A stretch of 10,057 bases of DNA, taken from contig JANXTQ010000038.1 in the NCBI GenBank assembly GCA_025352305.1, forward strand, positions 1 through 10,057, in the 5' to 3' direction. The stretch comes from Actinomycetes bacterium. GTDB taxonomy: Bacteria; Actinomycetota; Acidimicrobiia; Acidimicrobiales; RAAP-2. The position numbers and the translations under genes are program-made. Position 1 is the stretch's first letter. Each line of letters starts with the position of its first letter. Under the pieces are notes generated by a model, which saw only the letters and a program-made list of their open reading frames with translations, was not told where the DNA came from and made no database searches. Below are positions 1-4,876 of this stretch, in pieces.

Positions 1-347
1 CACGTATCTTCGTTTTTTCGCGATGCGTATGACTGTTCGGCGAGTTGCTTGATTGCCAACAGGCGACTGTTCCAGCGTTGAGCAACGACATTGAGTTCAA
101 TCGACGCCTCAGCAATACGTTGGATGCGCACCGAGAAGCGAACTTCTCGACCTACGTGTTCGCTCGTGACGAGCCCTGAGCTCTCGAGGCGAGCAAGGTG
201 TTTACAAATCGCTTGTCGACTGACAGTCATTTCCGAAGCCAATGTTGTTGCCGTGGCGTAGTCGCGAGAAATTAGATGATCCAACAATTTTCGTCGAGTG
301 GGCTCAGTAACTGCCTCCCACAAATCATCATTGGCGGAGAGACTCAC
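1..347 (-). CDS. ArsR-family winged-helix transcriptional repressor (3' end outside window)
   Basis: Translating the complement from GTG at 347 gives 115 codons without a stop, running off the left edge, so the C-terminus is missing. Residues about 9-75 match the ArsR/SdpR-type winged helix: a first helix containing EPTRRKLLDHL, a helix-turn-helix with recognition helix SRQAICKHLARLESSGLV at 43-60, and a wing ending in GREVRFSV. The remaining residues form a helical tail (RWNSRLLAIKQLAEQ) usual for this class. No metal-binding Cys pair is seen in the recognition helix, which fits regulators that pair with SRPBCC proteins rather than metal sensors (inference). The GTG overlaps the TGA of the upstream SRPBCC gene in a GTGA arrangement, indicating translational coupling. 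It probably represses its own operon through the repeats near 1426-1475. ArsR proteins are about 100-120 residues, so little is missing. Confidence 0.9.
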   Translation of the reverse strand, partial: MSLSANDDLWEAVTEPTRRKLLDHLISRDYATATTLASEMTVSRQAICKHLARLESSGLVTSEHVGREVRFSVRIQRIAEASIELNVVAQRWNSRLLAIKQLAEQSYASRKNEDT

Positions 348-802
348 GTTGGCGAGGTGAACAGCGCAGTGAGTCGTTCTGCGCATTCTCTCCAACCGTC
401 GCTGTGCGACTGCACATAACTGGTTTTCTCGTCGTCGGACATTTCCAGGAGTTCGAGACCGGTTTCAGTCACTCTCAGCAGAGTTCGATTCGGCGCCAGC
501 GAGTTCAATGAAAAGGTGACGAGCACGGAATTATTCACGGTGGCCACCTCACCCGACGGATAGATCCAGCGAAACGAGAACAGATGTGGCGCTTCTATTG
601 AAATGACCGTGATGTCCACGACCATGCGCGTGCCATCGTCGTGCTCAGGAAACGTCAGCGTTCCCAGAGCGCCCGGCGCGGGATCAAAATCGACCTGTTC
701 GCTGAACCAACGGCTTATTTGACTCGGCTCAGTCACCGTTTGCCACACAATGTCCAGTGGTGCATCAATCTCAATGTCCTGCTCAATCGTGTAACTACTC
801 AT
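344..802 (-). CDS. SRPBCC / AHSA1-like domain protein (second of two)
   Basis: A 152-residue protein with the START/Bet v1-like SRPBCC fold of the AHSA1 (activator of Hsp90 ATPase homologue) family. The opening strand is followed by a helix (APLDIVWQTVTEPSQISRWF, residues 14-33), a run of beta strands, and a closing amphipathic helix with the usual SDGW...L..L pattern at 134-147. The fold makes a hydrophobic cavity, but the ligand cannot be predicted from sequence. The ATG at 802 was chosen because a strong GAGGGAGAA ribosome binding site lies 8 nt upstream and the domain begins at once. An in-frame start at 892 would add 30 residues lying across the upstream hairpin and was rejected. The stop codon overlaps the GTG of the ArsR gene by 4 bp. 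ArsR with AHSA1-type proteins is a common bacterial pairing, so a role linked to the regulator's signal is likely but unproven. Confidence 0.88.
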   Translation of the reverse strand: MSSYTIEQDIEIDAPLDIVWQTVTEPSQISRWFSEQVDFDPAPGALGTLTFPEHDDGTRMVVDITVISIEAPHLFSFRWIYPSGEVATVNNSVLVTFSLNSLAPNRTLLRVTETGLELLEMSDDEKTSYVQSHSDGWRECAERLTALFTSPT

Positions 803-884
803 AAAGCAACTTCTCCCTCGTCGCATGGTTAAGTTCTTTGGAATTTCCAGATTCTCAGACAGCGTTCGAAACTGTAAGTGCAAA

Positions 885-922
885 GGTGACACCCTGGGCC
901 GCTATGCAGGCAGGGTGTCACC
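885..922 (-). terminator. Stem-loop between the two SRPBCC genes, possible terminator or processing site
   Basis: Perfect 12-bp inverted repeat: GGTGACACCCTG at 885-896 and its complement at 911-922, with a 14-nt loop. It begins 6 bp after the stop codon of the upstream SRPBCC gene. On the minus strand the stem is followed by TTTGCACTT, a weak T stretch. It may end or attenuate transcription after the first gene, or stabilise its 3' end. The poor T tract makes full intrinsic termination uncertain. Confidence 0.6.
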
Positions 923-928
923 GCAGCG

Positions 929-1384
929 CTATTTACTATCGCCAATGGATGCCTGCAGATATGCAAACAGGCTCGGCATATATTTATTCCAACCAACAAA
1001 ACATTGCTCGAAGCATTCAACTTCGGGGTTGAGACCAACGTGTTGAAAAGTCACCTGAGTGCCCGCGTCGCCAATTTCGTGAAACTCGAAGGTGGGGGTT
1101 GTTCCGACCCAGTCGGGTAGAACCGCGCACTGCGACACGTGCCACTCAATAGTCATTGCATCGGCCTTCGCGGACACGGAAAATACGAGCGGCCCCATGT
1201 CGCCCATGACGAAGTGGAACTCGTCACCGACGCGCTTGTGCTGAGAAAATATGGGCCACCACTCAGCAATTTCGGAGTCATCACTGAGTGCAGATCGCAC
1301 GGTATTGATCGAAGCCGTGACGGTCATTGCATAGGTGTAGTCAGAGGTGCTGGCTACGTCGGCACCCCGTGAAGTCATTTCCAT
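929..1384 (-). CDS. SRPBCC / AHSA1-like domain protein (first of two)
   Basis: A 151-residue SRPBCC (START-like) domain protein. About 15 polar residues precede the fold, which starts near residue 16. Visible elements are the first helix (INTVRSALSDDSEIAEWW, 26-43), central beta strands, and a C-terminal helix after HVGLNP (115-120) containing CFEQCFVGWNKYMPSLFAYL. That closing pattern is typical of small SRPBCC proteins near ArsR regulators. The ligand and reaction are unknown. ATG at 1384 has GAGGGG 8 nt upstream; ATG at residue 3 is an alternative. It is the promoter-proximal gene of a minus-strand operon with a second, clearly diverged SRPBCC gene and arsR downstream, separated from them by a 126-bp gap containing a stem-loop. 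The two proteins share the fold but little obvious sequence, so they probably bind different ligands (inference). Confidence 0.85.
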   Translation of the reverse strand: MEMTSRGADVASTSDYTYAMTVTASINTVRSALSDDSEIAEWWPIFSQHKRVGDEFHFVMGDMGPLVFSVSAKADAMTIEWHVSQCAVLPDWVGTTPTFEFHEIGDAGTQVTFQHVGLNPEVECFEQCFVGWNKYMPSLFAYLQASIGDSK

Positions 1385-1425
1385 TGTCGTTACCCCTCAT
1401 CTCTTTGCGCAGGCTCTCTACGCAA

Positions 1426-1475
1426 GTGCAACTCATCATTGCACATCTACTTCCATTGTGCAACTTAGGGTTGCA
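1426..1475. promoter_or_regulatory. Candidate double operator (GTGCAA / GTTGCA inverted repeats)
   Basis: Four related half-sites occur in 50 bp: GTGCAAC at 1426-1432, TTGCAC at 1439-1444, GTGCAAC at 1458-1464 and GTTGCA at 1470-1475. They form two inverted repeats, GTGCAA-N7-TTGCAC (centre 1435) and TGCAAC-N5-GTTGCA (centre 1467). The centres are 32 bp apart, about three helical turns. On the minus strand TTGCAC (1463-1458), 17 nt, then AATGAT could be a weak promoter overlapped by these sites. A dimeric winged-helix repressor, most simply the ArsR encoded in this operon, is the likely binder. A further GTGCAA lies at 878-883, upstream of the second SRPBCC gene. Confidence 0.6.
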
Positions 1476-1484
1476 GAAAGCGCG

Positions 1485-1664
1485 ATTGCGTTACAGGTAT
1501 TGATATTTGACGGGCCAAGGCGAAAATGAGACTGCACCACCGAGGCGCGGACACATGTTCTGCACCCATGCAGGAGGTACGCGAGCATCTCGAGTCGGCG
1601 AAGGAACGGCTGCTCTCGAAGCAAACAAATACCCGGTAGATACGAATTGCGTTAAAGGTGCTGA
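1485..1664. repeat. Imperfect 19-nt direct repeat pair in the intergenic region
   Basis: ATTGCGTTACAGGTATTGA at 1485-1503 recurs as ATTGCGTTAAAGGTGCTGA at 1646-1664, a 16 of 19 match in the same orientation, 161 bp apart. The copies bracket the 142-bp stretch 1504-1645, which carries a doubtful small reading frame. They may be duplicated regulator sites or the scar of a small duplication or insertion. No transposase or terminal inverted repeats were seen. Confidence 0.4.
1526..1639 (+). CDS. Doubtful small ORF, possibly a gene remnant
   Basis: A 37-codon frame from ATG 1526 to TAG 1637-1639. From an internal ATG at 1568 it encodes a strongly helical, charged stretch (MQEVREHLESAKERLL). After the TAG the same frame stays open for 23 more codons (1640-1708), with protein-like content (IRIALKVLRWRFQRS), to a second TAG at 1709-1711. 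This could be a decayed small gene with an in-frame stop. There is no convincing ribosome binding site: AAGG lies near the first ATG and nothing precedes the second. It lies in the same orientation as, and upstream of, the dimethylformamidase-like gene. Chance reading is quite possible. Confidence 0.2.
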   Translation: MRLHHRGADTCSAPMQEVREHLESAKERLLSKQTNTR

Positions 1665-1704
1665 GGTGGCGCTTTCAACGGAGCGATGACCCATCGTACA
1701 GTCG

Positions 1705-1733
1705 TTGTTAGCTAACTGGCATAAAACGACAAT
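1705..1733 (+). promoter_or_regulatory. Possible promoter with overlapping palindrome
   Basis: TTGTTA (1705-1710), a 17-nt spacer and GACAAT (1728-1733) resemble a sigma-70-type promoter, four of six matches in each box. A perfect 10-bp palindrome, GTTAGCTAAC at 1707-1716, covers the -35 side and could be an operator. It would drive the plus-strand gene starting at 1810 with a leader of about 70 nt. Confidence 0.3.
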
Positions 1734-1797
1734 GAACTCGCGGCCGAATTTAGAGGCGATATGTCTCACGCTTCTGATGAGGTGTGATTCGTGTAGT

Positions 1798-1821
1798 TAG
1801 ATTCACGTCATGGCACGTGAA
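1798..1821 (+). promoter_or_regulatory. Start-codon dyad and possible leaderless -10 element
   Basis: TAGATT at 1798-1803 matches four of six positions of a -10 box and ends 6 nt before the ATG at 1810. Transcription could therefore begin at the start codon, giving a leaderless message, which would fit the absence of any ribosome binding site there. Overlapping it is an inverted repeat, TTCACGT (1802-1808) and ACGTGAA (1815-1821), with a 6-nt spacer containing the ATG. It could bind a regulator, or form a hairpin if a longer transcript is made. Confidence 0.35.
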
Positions 1822-3312
1822 ACGGTGAGCGGATACTGCTGGCCCCAGTCGGTGAAAAATTCCGAACAGGTGAAGATTCACGTGTCCTCCGCAGGTTCAC
1901 GTCCGGTGCACATTGAGGTCGCGCGAATCGGTGCGCGTCGCGAAGTGGTCTTTGAGTCACGTGACGTCGCGTGTGGTGATCACGCGACTCCTCAGGACGC
2001 CGCGTCACAGGGCTGCAATTGGCCGGTCGCAGTCTCAATCGACGTCGATCCCACGTGGCGATCCGGATACTACGAAGTCATTCTCGAAATTGATGTCGAA
2101 GACAAAGTTCGCCGCGACTACGCATTCTTTGTGGTTCGTCCACAACCGGGTGCGCGAATTGTTCTGGCGTTAGCTACGAATACGTGGAATGCCTACAACG
2201 ACTTTGGAGGGCCGAACCTCTACACGGGGGGGACTCACGTCTCCTATCAACGTCCCATGTCGGCGGGGTATTTGTTTAAGCCTCCGGGCAAAGGCCGACG
2301 AGTAACGGGAACGGGTGCACCGGATCCGCAAAACGCGGCGCACGTTGGCTACATCTCGCTCAATCACCTTTCGGAATATGCGGGTTCCGCGGGCTGGCCC
2401 GACTGGGAACTGCCGTTCATTGAGTGGGCAGAAAAAGAAGGATTCGACGTCAGCGTTTGTACCAATAACGACCTCGCCGAGCACCCCGAAGTACTTGACG
2501 ACGCCAGCTTGTATTTATCGGTGGGCCACGATGAGTACTGGAGCAAGGCCATGCGCGACACCGTTGAAGCGTTCATCGCGCGAGGTGGAAATGCGGCATT
2601 CTTTTCGGGAAACACCTCTCTGTGGCAGGTGCGCGTTGAAGGTGATGACCACGACGTGATGGTTGGTTACAAGGGATTCTTTAAACAGGATCCCTTGATG
2701 GGGACCAATCGAGAGCGCGAGGTCACGACGCTCTGGTCCGATCACATCCTGGCTCGACCAGAAAACGAGATGACGGGCGTGTCCTTCACTCGCGGGGGAT
2801 ATCACCGCATTGGACGAAACATCACGGCGGGTCTCGGGGGCTACACCGTTCACCGAGCCGACCACTGGATCTTTAGCGGCACGGGACTGGGTTACGGCGA
2901 TGTGCTTGGTTCGGGTGCGACCGTGGTGGGTTACGAATGTGACGGGTGCGAATTCACCTACCGCTACGGGCTTCCTTATCCGACGGGCGAGGACGGCACG
3001 CCAAAGAATCTCGAGATCTTGGGCACGTGTCCCACTCAACACTTCACCCGCGAGAGCGCACCACGCACTCCCAAGCCGGGCGTGCCGAGTGAACAGGAGT
3101 ACATCGCGTCGCGCGTATTTGGAACGCACGACGTAGCGGCTATCGACCGGATCCGATTTGGTCACGCCGTTCTCGGGATCTATACCAACGATGCGGGTGC
3201 CAGCGTTATTACTTCAGGTTCAACGGACTGGGCTCACGGTTTGGCACAACGCGATTCCCAGATCGAACAGATCACTCGAAATGTGCTCAATCGATTGAGC
3301 ACAACAACGTAA
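1810..3312 (+). CDS. N,N-dimethylformamidase beta-subunit-like protein (C-terminal catalytic region family)
   Basis: A 500-residue protein matching the C-terminal part of the N,N-dimethylformamidase large subunit, an iron-dependent amidohydrolase. Residues 1-110 look like a beta-sandwich domain (opening GYCWPQSVKNSEQVKIHVSS). Residues about 115-500 form the catalytic-type domain, with NTWNAYNDFGG (124-134), a SYQRP element (145-149) and SVGHDEYWS (237-245). In characterised DMFase, iron is held by two Tyr and one Glu with a nearby His two residues before that Glu. H240 and E242 fit that His-x-Glu spacing, and Y129 is a candidate ligand Tyr; the second Tyr I cannot assign. The protein is far shorter than the roughly 760-residue DMFase large subunit and lacks its N-terminal lectin-like domain. 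No small alpha-subunit gene was recognised. A TAG three codons upstream (1798-1800) makes ATG 1810 the earliest ATG. The true substrate is unknown. Confidence 0.82.
   Translation: MARETVSGYCWPQSVKNSEQVKIHVSSAGSRPVHIEVARIGARREVVFESRDVACGDHATPQDAASQGCNWPVAVSIDVDPTWRSGYYEVILEIDVEDKVRRDYAFFVVRPQPGARIVLALATNTWNAYNDFGGPNLYTGGTHVSYQRPMSAGYLFKPPGKGRRVTGTGAPDPQNAAHVGYISLNHLSEYAGSAGWPDWELPFIEWAEKEGFDVSVCTNNDLAEHPEVLDDASLYLSVGHDEYWSKAMRDTVEAFIARGGNAAFFSGNTSLWQVRVEGDDHDVMVGYKGFFKQDPLMGTNREREVTTLWSDHILARPENEMTGVSFTRGGYHRIGRNITAGLGGYTVHRADHWIFSGTGLGYGDVLGSGATVVGYECDGCEFTYRYGLPYPTGEDGTPKNLEILGTCPTQHFTRESAPRTPKPGVPSEQEYIASRVFGTHDVAAIDRIRFGHAVLGIYTNDAGASVITSGSTDWAHGLAQRDSQIEQITRNVLNRLSTTT
3282..3303. repeat. 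Perfect 22-bp palindrome at the end of the DMFase-like gene
   Basis: The 11-nt arm TGTGCTCAATC (3282-3292) is followed directly by its exact reverse complement (3293-3303). It lies inside codons 491-498 and ends 6 bp before the stop codon. In RNA it could form a 9-bp stem with a TCGA loop, but no T run follows on the plus strand, so a classical terminator is not supported. As DNA it resembles a site for a symmetric dimeric protein. Confidence 0.75.
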
Positions 3313-3479
3313 GACAGCCTCTCGGCCGTCGCGTTTGTCCTTAGAACCCTGCTGCTGAAGTTGTCCGTGATCCGCATCGGCGCAGCGCCTCTCAACACAT
3401 CGCTGCAGTCCCGGTAGTCGCGCCTGTTATGGGTGACCTAAATTGGTCGGAGTTACTGATTTGGGATCCTGGAGGATTA

Positions 3480-4046
3480 ATGACCACTCTGGCTAATCGG
3501 CCCAATGTCGCCGTCGTCGTCATCGACGTTCAAAACCGAGTTGTCGCAAACGCCCATGAACGTGACGCCGTCGTAGCGAACATCGCGCATTTGGTAGATC
3601 ACGCTCGACGCGAGGCGGTACCCGTGGTGTGGGTTCAGCACAACGACGAGGACCTAGAGCGGGGCAGCGAGCCGTGGCAAATTGTGCCCGAGTTGGCCCC
3701 TAACGAGTCGGAAGAGCTCATTCATAAGAGCTACGGGGACTCCTTCGAAGAGACCAACTTGGAAGAGGTGTTGGCGAATTTGAAAGTCGGTCGCCTCGTG
3801 ATCGCGGGAGCTCAGACCGATCAGTGCATTCGCTCGACGCTGCACGGAGCCATGGTTCGCGGATACGACACTCAATTGGTCGGCGATGCGCACACCACGG
3901 AGGATCAGTCGCAGTGGGGCGCACCCACTGCGGACCTGGTGATTGCACACACCAACTTGTACTGGCACTATCACTCGGCTCCCGGACGAACCGGCGGAAC
4001 AGTGTCAACTCACGACGTCACATTTTCGGAGCCGGCGTCAGCGTAA
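3480..4046 (+). CDS. Isochorismatase-fold cysteine hydrolase
   Basis: A 188-residue cytoplasmic alpha/beta hydrolase of the isochorismatase-like superfamily, which includes nicotinamidase, N-carbamoylsarcosine amidohydrolase, ureidoacrylate and biuret hydrolases. The catalytic triad is visible: D16 in VVVIDVQN, K83 in IHKSYGDSF, and the nucleophile C116 in AGAQTDQCIRST. An intact Cys indicates a true C-N hydrolase rather than isochorismatase proper. The substrate cannot be read from sequence. ATG 3480 is chosen for the GGAGG at 3471-3475 and because the first strand follows; the in-frame ATG at 3429 would add 17 residues without a ribosome binding site. It follows the DMFase-like gene in the same direction after 167 bp and may be co-transcribed with it. 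Hydrolysis of an amide, carbamoyl or ureido intermediate linked to that gene is an inference. Confidence 0.88.
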   Translation: MTTLANRPNVAVVVIDVQNRVVANAHERDAVVANIAHLVDHARREAVPVVWVQHNDEDLERGSEPWQIVPELAPNESEELIHKSYGDSFEETNLEEVLANLKVGRLVIAGAQTDQCIRSTLHGAMVRGYDTQLVGDAHTTEDQSQWGAPTADLVIAHTNLYWHYHSAPGRTGGTVSTHDVTFSEPASA

Positions 4047-4065
4047 CGAGGGGTTTGACCGCGAA

Positions 4066-4833
4066 TTAGGCGGTAGGCGATCCGTGTCGACCGGCGCCGT
4101 CACGAAATCGGTGAGCGCCCGCTTGGCTTTCACCCGAACGCAGAACGCTGAAGCCCAGGGTGTATTCGTTGGCCATGGCGTCGACCTCACTCAGTGACCA
4201 CTGGGACAATGCGCTCATTCGATCCGAACGTAAACAGTTCTGGGGCAGGGCCGCTAGTTCGTGAGCCAGAACTACCGCTGCGCTGAGTGCGTCGCCCGGT
4301 TCCACAACGCGATTGATAAGTCCCATGGAGAGTGCCTCGTCGGCACTGACTGCACGACCGGTCAAGATGAGATCCATTGCTCGCGAGTGGCCAATCAAGC
4401 GAGGCAGGCGCACGGTTCCGCCGTCGATCAATGGAACGCCCCACCGGCGACAGAAGACACCGAAGGTCGCTTCGCGACTCGCCACTCGTAGATCGCACCA
4501 CAGAGCGAGTTCGAGTCCGCCCGCCACCGCAAAGCCCTCGACCGCGGCGATCACTGGTTTCGACATGATCATGCGCGACGGTCCCATGGGTCCTCGACCT
4601 TCGGGACGAACTTTGTTTTCGCGTTCCGTTCCAATGGCCTTTAAGTCTGCTCCGGCGCAGAAGGTTCCGTTCGCCCCCGTGAGCACGGCGACCGACGACG
4701 AGGCGTCACTGTCAAAGGCTTCGAAAGCTTCGCTCAGAGCGATTGCGGTGGCGCCGTCGACGGCGTTACGTGCTTGTGGGCGATCAATGCTGACAATCGT
4801 TACGTCGCCGTCTCGCTCTACGTGGATAGTCAC
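4066..4833 (-). CDS. Crotonase-superfamily protein (enoyl-CoA hydratase/isomerase-like), second of two
   Basis: A 255-residue crotonase-fold protein that binds acyl-CoA. The oxyanion-hole segment FCAGADLKAIG (58-68) and the second CoA/oxyanion segment VAGGLELALWCD (103-114) are present. E108 aligns with the first catalytic Glu of rat enoyl-CoA hydratase (E144). Twenty residues later, where the second Glu (E164) should be, there is C128, in the subgroup signature FGVFCRRWGVPLIDGG (124-139). Ordinary hydratase chemistry is therefore doubtful; isomerase, lyase or another acyl-CoA reaction is possible. It starts at GTG 4833 with a weak AGTAGG upstream; the ATG at 4849 is out of frame. It is the last gene of the five-gene minus-strand operon, 43 bp after the other crotonase, and converges on the cysteine hydrolase gene with 19 bp between. 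Confidence 0.88.
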   Translation of the reverse strand: MTIHVERDGDVTIVSIDRPQARNAVDGATAIALSEAFEAFDSDASSSVAVLTGANGTFCAGADLKAIGTERENKVRPEGRGPMGPSRMIMSKPVIAAVEGFAVAGGLELALWCDLRVASREATFGVFCRRWGVPLIDGGTVRLPRLIGHSRAMDLILTGRAVSADEALSMGLINRVVEPGDALSAAVVLAHELAALPQNCLRSDRMSALSQWSLSEVDAMANEYTLGFSVLRSGESQAGAHRFRDGAGRHGSPTA

Positions 4834-4876
4834 CGTCGCCTACTTTCATTCGTTCGCTCGGTACAACTCACTGCGA

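Noticed and set aside
803..892. 30-residue N-terminal extension of the second SRPBCC protein
   Set aside because: It overlaps the hairpin, and a strong ribosome binding site lies 8 nt before the ATG at 802.
1491..1769. 92-codon minus-strand frame in the intergenic region
   Set aside because: No ribosome binding site, atypical composition, and no domain; it would also cross both copies of the direct repeat.
2515..3165. 216-codon open frame on the minus strand
   Set aside because: Lies entirely antisense to the well-supported DMFase-like gene, shows no recognisable domain, and is Arg/Val-rich as expected for a shadow frame.
3435..3448. GACC-N6-GGTC dyad upstream of the cysteine hydrolase gene
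   Set aside because: Four-base arms are expected often by chance; no other operator features.
4047..4068. Possible bidirectional terminator between the convergent genes
   Set aside because: Only a short ACCGC/GCGGT pairing near the stop codon of the crotonase gene and no T run; too weak to call.
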